Shown in pieces: positions 35,125 through 43,306 of a DNA stretch of 64,000 nt (position 1 is its first letter; each line of letters opens with the position of its first letter). The DNA is from Pedobacter lusitanus. Lineage in GTDB: Bacteria; Bacteroidota; Bacteroidia; Sphingobacteriales; Sphingobacteriaceae. Below the pieces are notes generated by a model. The model did not search any database and was not told the DNA's origin. It was given only the letters and a program-made list of their open reading frames with translations. The translations under genes and the position numbers were made by a program. The stretch spans positions 4,340,001 to 4,404,000 of the forward strand of contig NZ_CP157278.1 of NCBI RefSeq assembly GCF_040026395.1. Reading direction: 5' to 3'.

Positions 35125-36015
35125 ATGAAAACAAATGTCATTATTTCAGCATTGATACTAACGTTCATTGTATCAAAAACAAATGCACAAACAATTAAAA
35201 AAGTAGAAACAAACCCGTTAAAATTAACCGTATATAATGCACCGGAAACGAGTCTGGGCGTTGCATCTGTTATTGTAAGTGGTAAAACTGATGCTATCCT
35301 GGTTGATGCACAGTTTACCTTACCTGATGCAGAGCGGGTAGTGGCGGAGTTAAAAAAGACCGGCAAAAATCTGAAAGCTGTTTATATCAGTCATGGTGAT
35401 CCGGATTTTTATTTCGGTCTGGAAGTTATCAAAAAGTATTATCCGCAGGTGACTGTATACGCTACAGCCCAAACTGTTGATCATATTAAAGCAACAGCTC
35501 AGAGCAAACTGGATGTCTGGGGACCACAATTAAAAGATGCAGCGCCTAAGAATGCAGTATTGCCCCAGGTACTGAAAGGCAATAGCCTGGAGCTGGAAGG
35601 TCAGCAATTGGAAATATTAAGTACTGATGCTTCACCTGAGAGATCTTTCGTATGGATTCCATCTATTAAAGCTGTAATTGGTGGTATTAATGTTTTTGGT
35701 GATAATTTTCACGTATGGCTTGCTGATGATGCAACTGCAGAGAAAAGAGCAGACTGGGTTGCCGTTCTGGATAAAATAAGTGCTTTAAAACCTGAAGTGG
35801 TTGTGCCGGCTCATGCAGGAGCAGGTGCAGCTATGAATGCTGCTTCTGTGAAATATACGAAGCAATATCTTGAAGTTTATGAACAGCAACTGAAGAAAGA
35901 AAAGACTTCTGCCGGTTTGATTGCAGCATTAAAGAAAATATATCCTGATTCTAAGTTTATACTGGCACTGGAACTGAGTGCAAAAGTAAATACGGGAGAA
36001 ATGCAATGGCATTAA
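35125..36015 (+). CDS. Secreted metallo-beta-lactamase-fold protein with altered metal motif
   Basis: The ATG at 35125 gives a 296-residue protein with a signal peptide (1-22, ending TNAQ). A longer frame from 35080 would overlap the DsbA-like gene. The MBL fold is visible: VIVSGKTDAILVDAQFTLPDAERVV, AVYISHGDPDFYFGLEVI, VVVPAHAG. The usual HxHxDH motif is replaced by HGDPDF, so the second and third His are missing. The third metal His region reads LSTDASPERS, without an obvious His. The protein may bind one metal, or use other residues. It is the last gene of the operon and is followed by a strong terminator. Confidence 0.85.
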   Translation: MKTNVIISALILTFIVSKTNAQTIKKVETNPLKLTVYNAPETSLGVASVIVSGKTDAILVDAQFTLPDAERVVAELKKTGKNLKAVYISHGDPDFYFGLEVIKKYYPQVTVYATAQTVDHIKATAQSKLDVWGPQLKDAAPKNAVLPQVLKGNSLELEGQQLEILSTDASPERSFVWIPSIKAVIGGINVFGDNFHVWLADDATAEKRADWVAVLDKISALKPEVVVPAHAGAGAAMNAASVKYTKQYLEVYEQQLKKEKTSAGLIAALKKIYPDSKFILALELSAKVNTGEMQWH

Positions 36016-36020
36016 AAGAA

Positions 36021-36056
36021 ATGAGCCTTAATTCATAGAATTAAGGCTCATCTTTT
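36021..36056 (+). terminator. Rho-independent terminator after the MBL-fold gene
   Basis: A perfect 13-bp stem (36021-36033 with 36039-36051) around CATAG is followed by CTTTTT. It starts 6 bases after the stop codon and ends the MoaF-DsbA-MBL operon. Confidence 0.9.
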
Positions 36057-36089
36057 TATAAAGGCAAATTCCGGCTGGCTTCTGCCTTT

Positions 36090-36683
36090 TTATTTTCCGG
36101 AACTGTTTCCGTTCTGTTCAAAGAAATAAATAATCAGCATGATGGCTTTTTCTGCTGAAGTATTTTTGGGCGTATGGGGTAAACGTCCGTCAAAAAGCAT
36201 GGAATCCCCATCAGAAAGACTGTAAGTCTGATCTTCAAAAATATAATCTACTTTTCCTGAAAGGATATACTTGTATTCAAATGCTTCTGTAACCACCATA
36301 GGTCTGGTCGCATTGGGCTCAAGTTCAAGCAGGACGATATCAACAGTCGAGTTTTTGAAGGTCTTGGTGAAAATCCGCTGATACAAAAATCCCAGGGCCT
36401 GTTCTTTTTCGAAGGACTGATATTCATTTTTCCTTTTAATAATAACAGGACTAAGCTGACTACTGGCGGATATATCCTTGAAAAATTGATTCAAATCAAC
36501 ATCCAACGCACTTATGATATCAATAAGCACCATTAATGAAGGGACTGTACGGTTGTTTTCAATTTGCGAAATCAAACCTTTACTTACACCAGCACGATCA
36601 GCAAGTTCCTGTACTGTTGTATTCCTCTCTCTTCTTATTTCTTTTATTCTGTTACTTATCTTAAGTATAATATTCTCTTCCAT
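36090..36683 (-). CDS. XRE-family regulator with C-terminal cupin domain
   Basis: The 197 residues from the ATG at 36683 (a TTG at 36701 is less likely) have an N-terminal XRE helix-turn-helix (about 8-65, IRRERNTTVQELADRAGVSKGLISQIENNRTVPSL). A cupin (about 110-190, with EAFEYKYILSGKVDYIFEDQTYSLSDGDSMLFDGRLPHTPKN) probably senses a small molecule. Such proteins often repress nearby amine or organic-acid catabolic genes. It lies upstream of nothing on its own strand here and downstream of the FAD oxidoreductase gene, at the end of the phosphonate-like cluster. It is the likely regulator of the boxes at 38680-38728 and 39744-39763. Confidence 0.9.
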   Translation of the reverse strand: MEENIILKISNRIKEIRRERNTTVQELADRAGVSKGLISQIENNRTVPSLMVLIDIISALDVDLNQFFKDISASSQLSPVIIKRKNEYQSFEKEQALGFLYQRIFTKTFKNSTVDIVLLELEPNATRPMVVTEAFEYKYILSGKVDYIFEDQTYSLSDGDSMLFDGRLPHTPKNTSAEKAIMLIIYFFEQNGNSSGK

Positions 36684-36810
36684 AAAGGGGCAATTGCTCA
36701 AACTTAAGAAATTCGGCAGAGTTTAATCGTAAATATTAGTTAAAACTATGTCAAAACCCACCAGGAATTAAGTTACAGGTCAAAAAAAACAGTAAATCCG
36801 GATTTGATTG

Positions 36811-37971
36811 CTAATCGAACAGCTGTTTTATACTGGCTTCTGCATATCCTGCACTTGCAGTCATTCCTTTCCCACCTATACAGGTACGTATATGAATACG
36901 ATTATCAATATCGTATTCTATTATATGTTTATCGGGATGCTGAGGATAAAAACCAGCCCAGGTAGTTGCAATCTGACGAACATCAAAATTTACAATTCTA
37001 CTGGCTTCGGCAAGCATCAGTTCATTGATATGTGAATTGAGATTATAACCCAGCTCATCAAAATTGGTCGCTGCTGCATACTCATGGGAATCTCCGATAA
37101 TCACACTGCCATCCGGAGCTACTTTGAAAAGCAGGTGAATACCATATGATTTTAGCTCTTCATAATGCGCAGGAAGGGGAGTGGTTTTGAATGAAGGGCA
37201 GTATTCTTCAAAACTTTCATACCTGCGAATGGTCAGTCCGGTCAGAATATTTCCAGGAAGTGCGATATTTTTTACGGGTACAGTACGCATCATCTGAAGT
37301 TTACTCATCACCTGCCCGCTTTCCCGGAAAAGATCTTTAAACAGTAGCTTAAATTCATAACCATTACATAAGACCGCTTTGGCAGCTTTGAATTTATCGC
37401 CATTGCTTAAACGTACTTCTACCTCCTGTGCGGCAGAATAACAATCAACCACGGGCGAATCATATAATAGTGTGAAATGCTCAAATTTCGTCTTCATATA
37501 TTCGTGCAGACGATGAATCATGAGATTTGGTTCCACACTGATCTCCTGATCAAAAAACAATGCTTCGCGGGCATATGATTCTTTAATAGAAGGATATTTG
37601 CTCAGAATCTGTTCTTTATTTAAAAGACTGTGAGAATAGCCTAATGTATCATAATAAGCACTTAATTCATGGATTAATGTTTGCTCATCCTGATCGGAAG
37701 CGATATATACGCTACCGTTTTTTCTAACTGAAATATCAAATTCCTGCTGTATCTGCTGATAAATCTCTACTGAACGTAACCCGTAATTAAACCATTCACC
37801 TGTCATTCCTGAAGGAATCACCTGGCCAAAATTTCTAACGGTTGCACCGACAGGGAAATTGTCTTTTTCCAGCTGAAGTACTTTCTTTCCTCTTGTCAGG
37901 GCGTGGTATGCATGAAAAGTACCTAAGATTCCGCCGCCTATAACAATTAAATCGTATTGATCATTATTCAT
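36811..37971 (-). CDS. TIGR03364-type FAD-dependent oxidoreductase (phosphonate-associated)
   Basis: The 386 residues form a DAO-type flavoprotein. It has an N-terminal dinucleotide-binding motif VIGGGILGTFHAYHAL (residues about 9-25), NFGQVIPSGMTGEW after the ATVRNFG segment, and a C-terminal GG-x-GMT-ASAGYAEASIKQ flavin-binding end. The TIGR03364 clade is known from co-occurrence with TIGR03351 phosphonatase-like hydrolases, which is the next gene here (12-bp gap, same strand). An oxidative deamination of an aminophosphonate to an aldehyde is the accepted proposal for the clade. The exact substrate cannot be fixed from the sequence. Confidence 0.85.
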   Translation of the reverse strand: MNNDQYDLIVIGGGILGTFHAYHALTRGKKVLQLEKDNFPVGATVRNFGQVIPSGMTGEWFNYGLRSVEIYQQIQQEFDISVRKNGSVYIASDQDEQTLIHELSAYYDTLGYSHSLLNKEQILSKYPSIKESYAREALFFDQEISVEPNLMIHRLHEYMKTKFEHFTLLYDSPVVDCYSAAQEVEVRLSNGDKFKAAKAVLCNGYEFKLLFKDLFRESGQVMSKLQMMRTVPVKNIALPGNILTGLTIRRYESFEEYCPSFKTTPLPAHYEELKSYGIHLLFKVAPDGSVIIGDSHEYAAATNFDELGYNLNSHINELMLAEASRIVNFDVRQIATTWAGFYPQHPDKHIIEYDIDNRIHIRTCIGGKGMTASAGYAEASIKQLFD

Positions 37972-37983
37972 CCTGTCTGTATG

Positions 37984-38667
37984 TTAAGAGTTGATAATCG
38001 TTATAACTTCTGAAATATCATCAATAATATGTGTTGGATGGTGAGGTTCCAGCTCCTGTCTGGTAAAAGCTCCGGTAGTGATAGCGATTACATATTTGCA
38101 ACCTGCATTTATGCCTTCATTAATATCAACTTCGGTATCTCCAACCTTTACCACCTGATCAGTTGGCAGGATATTCAATTGTGCTTTGATCTGATTAATC
38201 ATGTCCGGATAAGGACGACCATTTTTTACGTCGTCACTGGCTGCCATGACATCAATTTTGTCTTCCCAGGCCAGACGACTGATAATCAATTCTGCAATAT
38301 CTCTGGAAAAACCAGTGTCCAGGCCAATTTTAATACCCATATTTCTTAATTCACTAAATGTATTTTCAACATTCGGAAGTGGTTTAATATCTGTGGAATG
38401 GGTGTAAAAATCAATCATTATATTTACAAAATCAGTATGTATCTGACCGATTAAATCTTCATTGATTTTTTTTGTATCAGTTTCATATTTATCCAGCATC
38501 ATCTTTATTGCAAGTGGCTTTTCATAGCCCATCAGTGGATTTACATCTTCCACTTCCATCATATATCCATGCTTTTTCATTGCTTGCTGAAATGATAGGG
38601 CTACGTAGTTTTTATCACTTACGGTTGTACCTGCCATATCAAACACTACTAATTTTATCGACATCAC
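37984..38667 (-). CDS. TIGR03351-type phosphonatase-like HAD hydrolase
   Basis: The 227 residues are a HAD-superfamily enzyme. Motif I is VVFDMAGTTVSD, with nucleophile Asp at about residue 9 and DxAGTT as in phosphonatases. The cap region lacks the lysine pattern of true PhnX as far as I can tell. Motif II is near LDTGFSRD, and motif IV is VKVGDTEVDINEGINAGC. It would split the C-P bond of a phosphonoaldehyde made by the neighbouring FAD enzyme. The genes are 12 bp apart and co-transcribed. Upstream lies an inverted pair of TTGTTTACAA / TTGTAAACAA. Substrate is inferred. Confidence 0.85.
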   Translation of the reverse strand: MMSIKLVVFDMAGTTVSDKNYVALSFQQAMKKHGYMMEVEDVNPLMGYEKPLAIKMMLDKYETDTKKINEDLIGQIHTDFVNIMIDFYTHSTDIKPLPNVENTFSELRNMGIKIGLDTGFSRDIAELIISRLAWEDKIDVMAASDDVKNGRPYPDMINQIKAQLNILPTDQVVKVGDTEVDINEGINAGCKYVIAITTGAFTRQELEPHHPTHIIDDISEVITIINS

Positions 38668-38679
38668 TTATAATTTTGT

Positions 38680-38728
38680 TTGTTTACAATAATAGTGTTT
38701 TTGTTTAATATTTGTAAACAATTTTGTG
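38680..38728. promoter_or_regulatory. Inverted TTGTTTACAA pair and shared 20-bp box upstream of the phosphonatase-like gene
   Basis: TTGTTTACAA (38680-38689) and its reverse complement TTGTAAACAA (38712-38721) flank 22 bases. The right half belongs to the 20-bp box TATTTGTAAACAATTTTGTG (38709-38728), which recurs exactly at 39744-39763. This is an operator candidate for the cluster's XRE-cupin regulator. Confidence 0.5.
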
Positions 38729-38754
38729 TTATATTATTGTTAATTTTTTCTCGT

Positions 38755-39651
38755 TTAGTGATTTTTGAATGCTTCGGTAACAGGTTTCCCTCTCCAGCTT
38801 TGTGGTTCTTTCAAACCCAGAAGCCAGGCTAGGGTAGAAGCAGTATCATAAGTAATAATCACATCCTTGATTTCATGTCCTTTTGATACCCCTGTGCCAT
38901 TGGCAATCCATGGAATCTGAACCTCGTCCAGGGATTTACCGCCATGTCCTTTACCGGTACCACCATGATCTGCTGAAACAATAATTACCGTTTCATTAGC
39001 TATACCTGCTTTTTTTACTGCATCAACGATTTTTCCTATCCGTTTATCTACATTTTCCAGTTCTGCATAATACGCTGGTGTACGGTGACCTATATTATGC
39101 CCGGTTCCGTCAGGCTCGGAAAGATGTACAAAAGTCAGTAAGGGTTTTTCTTTAATGATCAATGCAGCTGCTGTATCTGCGCAGAAATTATCATTGTCAC
39201 CTGACGGACCTGGTACGACAAAGGTTATGGCATCCTTTTCAATTAATGGACGAATGCCCTGCCAGCTATAAATTACAGCGGTTTTGGCTTTTGGCCTTTG
39301 TTCTTTAATCAAAGTGAAGATACCGGGAAATAATCCGTACTGGGATTTAACGGCAGAAGGGATCTCCGGAACAGCACTGTTCCATTCGGTATAACCATGT
39401 TCTGTTGGCCCTGCACCCATTAACATCGATGCCCAGTTCACTGCACTTGATGAGGGCAACACACAACGTGCTTTTAATGACCATGAGCCTGTGCTCATTA
39501 ATTGTTTCAGGTTAGGCATTTTTGCTTCGGGAATGGCATAGGCACCAAATCCGTCACAGCCAATCAGGACAATGTGTTTAATGTTTTTTGGTTGTGCTTT
39601 AAGCTGGAATCCTGCACAAAGGATAGCTGCTGCTAATACTAGTTTCTTCAT
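38755..39651 (-). CDS. Secreted alkaline-phosphatase-superfamily phosphodiesterase/phosphatase (NPP-like)
   Basis: The 298 residues have a signal peptide (1-20, ending LKAQ) and the alkaline phosphatase superfamily core. LIGCDGFGAYAI holds the first metal Asp, and LPSSSAVNWASMLMG the nucleophile (Ser in place of the usual Thr). SEPDGTGHNIGH and VIIVSADHGGTGKGHGG hold the remaining Asp/His ligands. NPP-type enzymes split phosphate mono- or diesters. It is transcribed toward the phosphonate-like genes but has its own upstream region carrying the same 20-bp box. It may release phosphate or a phosphonate from an ester before uptake. Confidence 0.85.
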   Translation of the reverse strand: MKKLVLAAAILCAGFQLKAQPKNIKHIVLIGCDGFGAYAIPEAKMPNLKQLMSTGSWSLKARCVLPSSSAVNWASMLMGAGPTEHGYTEWNSAVPEIPSAVKSQYGLFPGIFTLIKEQRPKAKTAVIYSWQGIRPLIEKDAITFVVPGPSGDNDNFCADTAAALIIKEKPLLTFVHLSEPDGTGHNIGHRTPAYYAELENVDKRIGKIVDAVKKAGIANETVIIVSADHGGTGKGHGGKSLDEVQIPWIANGTGVSKGHEIKDVIITYDTASTLAWLLGLKEPQSWRGKPVTEAFKNH

Positions 39652-39743
39652 CGGAATATTTTTAATTTCGTTTAGAGGTTATATACTATAAGTATAGCAA
39701 AACTAAACTTAGTTTATAAATACTAATATAAACTATTGTTAAG

Positions 39744-39763
39744 TATTTGTAAACAATTTTGTG
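39744..39763. promoter_or_regulatory. Second copy of the 20-bp box, upstream of the phosphatase gene
   Basis: Exact repeat of 38709-38728, 93-112 bp before the phosphatase start. A 9-bp inverted repeat (TAGTTTATA at 39710-39718 with TATAAACTA at 39727-39735) and a -7-like TAGTTTTG on the minus strand (39698-39705) lie between. The box is also close to the antiporter gene on the other strand. Confidence 0.5.
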
Positions 39764-39827
39764 AATATTTCTTAGCATCATAATTGCTTGCTCTTATTTT
39801 CACAATTACATTATAAACAGGAATTTT

Positions 39828-40910
39828 ATGAAGCAACAATTACCACTGCCCTTATGGACAATAGTAGCGCCCGTGTTAGCCTGGCTGGCTTATTTTGGAA
39901 TTTCTCTGGATCTTGGTGTATTCTATACCTTTTTTCTTTCTGCTGTATTAATTGGTGGTGTACTGGCTGCTGTACATCATGCCGAAGTTGTGGCACATAG
40001 GGTAGGTGAGCCTTTTGGTACTTTATTACTGGCTCTGGCGATTACTATTATTGAAGTTGCACTGATAGTTTCGCTGATGCTGACCGGAGGGCCTGACACG
40101 GCTGAGCTCGCCAGAGATACGGTACTTGCTGCCGTGATGATTATCTTAACGGGAATTGTGGGCATGAGTCTGCTGGTGGGGGGTGCAAAGTTTAAGGAAC
40201 AGGTGTTCAGTTTGCCAGGCGTAAGTGCTGCATTGGTCACACTTACCGCAATTATGGTACTGACGCTAATTCTTCCAAATTATACGACCAGCCATCCTGG
40301 TCCTCAGTATACCCAGGTACAGCTGATTTTTGTGGCAATTATATGTCTGGTTTTGTATGGTGCTTTTGTGATGGTTCAGGCAGTAAGACACCGTGATTAT
40401 TTTTTGCCCCCTGAAGCTGATGGAAATGAGGATATACATGCTGATCCTCCAACAAAAAAAGTGGCATTAATAAGTGGCTTGCTTCTGGTTTTATGTTTAG
40501 GAATTGTTGTTTTACTGGCCAAAGCACTGGCTCCTGATATAGAAAAGGCAGTAATCAATTTTGGTGCGCCAAAATCTCTGGTAGGGGTAATCATTGCTGC
40601 TGTGGTATTATTGCCTGAAGGGCTTGCTGCTTATCGCGCTGCTAAAAAAGACCGTTTACAAACGAGTCTTAATCTGGCTTTGGGCTCTGCACTTGCAAGT
40701 ATAGGGCTAACTATTCCTGCGGTTGCAATCGTTTCTATTTTAACAGGTATGAGTATTACTTTAGGAATTGATATGAAAGCGACTGTATTGTTGCTGCTGG
40801 CCCAGTTTACAATTATGTTATCACTGGCTACCGGCCGTACCAATATATTACAGGGGATAGTTCTGCTGGTGATTTTCTCGGTTTATCTGTTTACTATTAT
40901 TGCACCTTAA
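39828..40910 (+). CDS. chaA: Calcium/proton antiporter (ChaA/CAX family)
   Basis: The 360-residue inner-membrane protein has about eleven predicted helices in two repeats. The cation-exchanger alpha motifs are present: GEPFGTLLLALAITIIEVALIV in the first half and NFGAPKSLVGVIIAAVVLLPEGLAAYRAAKKDR with LNLALGSALASIGLTIPAVAI in the second, with the acidic residues (E in both) that bind the cation. A short acidic loop (EADGNEDIHADPP) joins the halves. It uses the proton gradient to export Ca2+ or Na+. The gene starts divergently from the phosphatase and ends 4 bp from the convergent esterase gene. Confidence 0.92.
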   Translation: MKQQLPLPLWTIVAPVLAWLAYFGISLDLGVFYTFFLSAVLIGGVLAAVHHAEVVAHRVGEPFGTLLLALAITIIEVALIVSLMLTGGPDTAELARDTVLAAVMIILTGIVGMSLLVGGAKFKEQVFSLPGVSAALVTLTAIMVLTLILPNYTTSHPGPQYTQVQLIFVAIICLVLYGAFVMVQAVRHRDYFLPPEADGNEDIHADPPTKKVALISGLLLVLCLGIVVLLAKALAPDIEKAVINFGAPKSLVGVIIAAVVLLPEGLAAYRAAKKDRLQTSLNLALGSALASIGLTIPAVAIVSILTGMSITLGIDMKATVLLLLAQFTIMLSLATGRTNILQGIVLLVIFSVYLFTIIAP

Positions 40911-40914
40911 CCGG

Positions 40915-41865
40915 CTATTTCCAGAATCCACAGGATTTTACCCAGACTTCAAAAAGTGCGGGCCAGGCTGCAGTGGGTGAGTTTGATTTGCCCATTCCCC
41001 AGGCATGTCCGCCAGTTTGAAAAATATGCATTTCAACTGGTATGCCTGCTTTTTTTAAAGCGGTATTCATTAGATAGGAATTGTTTACCGGCGATATAGG
41101 ATCATCAGCGGCCTGAGCAAGAAAAGTAACCGGAGTGCTGCTATTGACCTGCAGTTCTACTGAGTATGCTTCTTCCTGTGCTTTTGCCGGGGTTTTTCCA
41201 AGAATACTCTTTTTCGCATGGGTTTTGTTAAATGGAGGCAGCATAGTGAGTACGGGATAAATGAGCCCTGCAAAATCCGGTCTTGCTGAAAGGGCATCTG
41301 CAGCATCAATAGGTTTATAGAATCTTTTATTGGATTGAGTTGCCGTTATTCCGGCAAGATGCCCGCCAGCTGAAAATCCCAGTATGCCAATTTTATCAGG
41401 ATTTATATGATATTGTCCGGCTAAGCTGCGAATGATTTTCATCGCACGTTGTGCATCCTGAAATGGGACGTCAGTAGTTTTCCAGCCTTCTTGTGGTAAT
41501 CTGTAAATGAGTTCAAAGGCAGTGATCCCCTGCGATTGCAGCCAGTTTGCTACCGGCGCACTTTCTTTTCCCATTTCAATATGTGCATAACCACCTCCGC
41601 TGATGACCAGAATTGCCGTCCCGTTAGGTTTAACGGGTTGATGAACGATTAACCGGGGATTTGATATATTGGTTATGGAACCGGAGGCCGTTATTTTTTC
41701 TGCACCCAATGGGCCCGGACCATCGGGTACAGCATTACTCCAAAGGGAAAGCTGTTTTAAATCTTCTGGTATCCCATGATTGCCGTTTATAGAAGAATGC
41801 CTGGATTGGGCAGATACGGTAATACCTGCTATCAGCAGTGCTATAATCAGTTTTATCTTTCTCAT
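40915..41865 (-). CDS. Secreted alpha/beta-hydrolase, probable carbohydrate esterase (BD-FAE-like)
   Basis: The 316 residues have a signal peptide (1-19, ending VSAQ). The alpha/beta-hydrolase fold follows, with oxyanion HGGG-like SGGGYAHIEMGKE, nucleophile in GILGFSAGGHLA (Ser about 165), acid in DDPISPV and catalytic His in FQTGGHAWGMG. It matches the group annotated as xylanase or acetyl/feruloyl esterase in Bacteroidota. It probably removes acyl groups from plant polysaccharide in the periplasm. No glycosidase is next to it. The substrate cannot be set from sequence alone. Confidence 0.88.
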   Translation of the reverse strand: MRKIKLIIALLIAGITVSAQSRHSSINGNHGIPEDLKQLSLWSNAVPDGPGPLGAEKITASGSITNISNPRLIVHQPVKPNGTAILVISGGGYAHIEMGKESAPVANWLQSQGITAFELIYRLPQEGWKTTDVPFQDAQRAMKIIRSLAGQYHINPDKIGILGFSAGGHLAGITATQSNKRFYKPIDAADALSARPDFAGLIYPVLTMLPPFNKTHAKKSILGKTPAKAQEEAYSVELQVNSSTPVTFLAQAADDPISPVNNSYLMNTALKKAGIPVEMHIFQTGGHAWGMGKSNSPTAAWPALFEVWVKSCGFWK

Positions 41866-41898
41866 TAGATTTTTAAATTCTGACCGGTCTGTCCCACA

Positions 41899-42459
41899 CT
41901 AAAATAAACTACCTGCTGGTACTTCGGAATGGCTTCTTTCAAACTTAAGCAGCCATTTTTTCTTTTCTATTCCGGCGGCATATCCGGTCATGGTTCCGTT
42001 ACTGCCAATTACCCGGTGACAGGGGATGATAATAGCCAGACGGTTCCGGCCGTTTGTAGAGGCAATTGCGCGTATGGCCTTTGGATTATTCATCATGTCG
42101 GCCTGCTGTTTATAGGAACAGGTTTCTCCATAGGGGATTTTCTGCAGGGATTTCCAGACCGTCTGTGAAAAATCATTACCTGGAGTATGCAGAGGAACGG
42201 AGAATGTTTTTCTTGTTCCGTCAAAATATTCGGCTAATTCTGTTTCCAGCTGTGTTAAAAATGGGCTTTTACCGGGTACTAAAACTGCATTCAGCAATAG
42301 CTGCAGGTCTGCAATTTCTTTTTCCAGTTTAACACGGTTGATGAATTCAAGTATACAAATACCTTTGGTAGACGCTCCTGCCAGCATAGGGCCCAGCGGA
42401 GTAGAGATTTCGATCGTGCTGATTATCTGGTCAGCTGACTGGTCTTGTGGTGTATGCAT
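41899..42459 (-). CDS. ogt: Methylated-DNA-[protein]-cysteine S-methyltransferase (Ogt/MGMT)
   Basis: The 186-residue repair protein takes alkyl groups from O6-alkylguanine onto its own cysteine. The C-terminal DNA-binding/transfer domain is complete: FSQTVWKSLQKIPYGETCSYKQQADMMNNPKAIRAIASTNGRN and the acceptor IIPCHRVIGSNG, where the Cys is at about residue 148. An N-terminal half (about 10-80) precedes it. No AraC/Ada domain is attached, so it is Ogt-like rather than Ada. It is a single gene with no partners. Confidence 0.93.
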   Translation of the reverse strand: MHTPQDQSADQIISTIEISTPLGPMLAGASTKGICILEFINRVKLEKEIADLQLLLNAVLVPGKSPFLTQLETELAEYFDGTRKTFSVPLHTPGNDFSQTVWKSLQKIPYGETCSYKQQADMMNNPKAIRAIASTNGRNRLAIIIPCHRVIGSNGTMTGYAAGIEKKKWLLKFERSHSEVPAGSLF

Positions 42460-42698
42460 AAGATAAAGATCAGACTCAAAAATACGAAATGAATAAGCAG
42501 ATTGAAACCCGTTTATTGCTGAATTTTTTTGGAGCAGAGATTAATTAGTCAAAAAATGTCTGATTATGCTTGTTTATGAGTTATTATATTATATTTGGAA
42601 TAGGCTGTTTGCTGAGGATTGAGTAAAAACGCCCTGAAAGAAACGTTCAGACATAAAAAAACCTCTAGAGTGTTACATCTAAAGGTTTGATTATCAAG

Positions 42699-42772
42699 TA
42701 GCGGGGAGCAGGATCGAACTGCCGACCTCAGGGTTATGAATCCTGCGCTCTAACCATCTGAGCTACCCCGCC
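42699..42772 (-). tRNA. tRNA-Met (CAT)
   Basis: A 74-nt cloverleaf on the minus strand with acceptor GGCGGGG / CCCCGCT (one G-T pair), D-arm GCTC..GAGC, anticodon loop TTCATAA and T-arm GCAGTTCGATCCTGC. CCA is not encoded. Whether it is the elongator or another CAT tRNA is not certain; the lack of three G-C pairs under the anticodon loop argues against initiator. Confidence 0.95.
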
Positions 42773-42876
42773 GTGGGTGTCTCTTTTTTAAAGAGTTGCA
42801 AATATAGAATAAAATACTTTTCTTTAGAAAAAAAAGTTAAAATAATTTACAAATAACAAGATATAAGCGATTTAAG

Positions 42877-43257
42877 ATGTCAGAAAAGAAAAAATTTACA
42901 CTAGAATATGAGTTGAAATCGTCTCCACGTATTTTGTTTAGTTTTATAAGTGAGCCAAACGGCTTATCCCAATGGTTTGCTGATGATGTTGTTTTTCGCG
43001 ATCAGGTTTATACTTTCACCTGGGATGATGAAGTCCAAAAAGCGAAAATGTTAAGTTTTAAAGAGAATAAAATGGTTAAGTTCAAATGGATTGACGACGA
43101 ACCTCATTGTTATTTTGAAATGGAAATTGTACAGGACGAACTGACTAATGATGTAGCTTTGTCTATCACTGACTTCGCCACTGAAGAAACACTTAAAGAA
43201 AGAACACAGATTTGGGATAATCAAATTACCTACCTGCATAGCGTAATTGGTGCATAG
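42877..43257 (+). CDS. START-like domain protein (SRPBCC superfamily)
   Basis: The 126 residues form a single SRPBCC/START-like domain: KKFTLEYELKSSPRILFSFISEPNGLSQWFADDV, then YTFTWDDEVQKAKMLSF, and a C-terminal helix KERTQIWDNQITYLHSVIGA. The START-like group is highly conserved in Bacteroidota and lies next to the LptF/G-type permease gene here. Its ligand is not known. The last four codons and the stop lie in a 19-bp tandem duplication (43243-43280). Confidence 0.85.
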   Translation: MSEKKKFTLEYELKSSPRILFSFISEPNGLSQWFADDVVFRDQVYTFTWDDEVQKAKMLSFKENKMVKFKWIDDEPHCYFEMEIVQDELTNDVALSITDFATEETLKERTQIWDNQITYLHSVIGA

Positions 43258-43280
43258 TATTGTAATTGGTGCATAGTATT
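43243..43280 (+). repeat. Perfect 19-bp tandem duplication across the START-like stop codon
   Basis: GTAATTGGTGCATAGTATT occurs at 43243-43261 and again at 43262-43280. The first copy encodes the last four residues and the stop. The second copy only lengthens the gap to the permease gene. Confidence 0.95.
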
Positions 43281-43294
43281 TCAGTTGCATTGCC

Positions 43295-43302
43295 TACATT
43301 TG
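43295..43302 (+). promoter_or_regulatory. -7 element just before the permease start
   Basis: TACATTTG fits the Bacteroidota -7 box TAnnTTTG. It ends only 5 bases before the TTG start at 43307, so a transcript from it would be leaderless or nearly so. No -33 TTTG is found at the standard distance, so this may be chance. Confidence 0.35.
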
Positions 43303-43306
43303 TACA

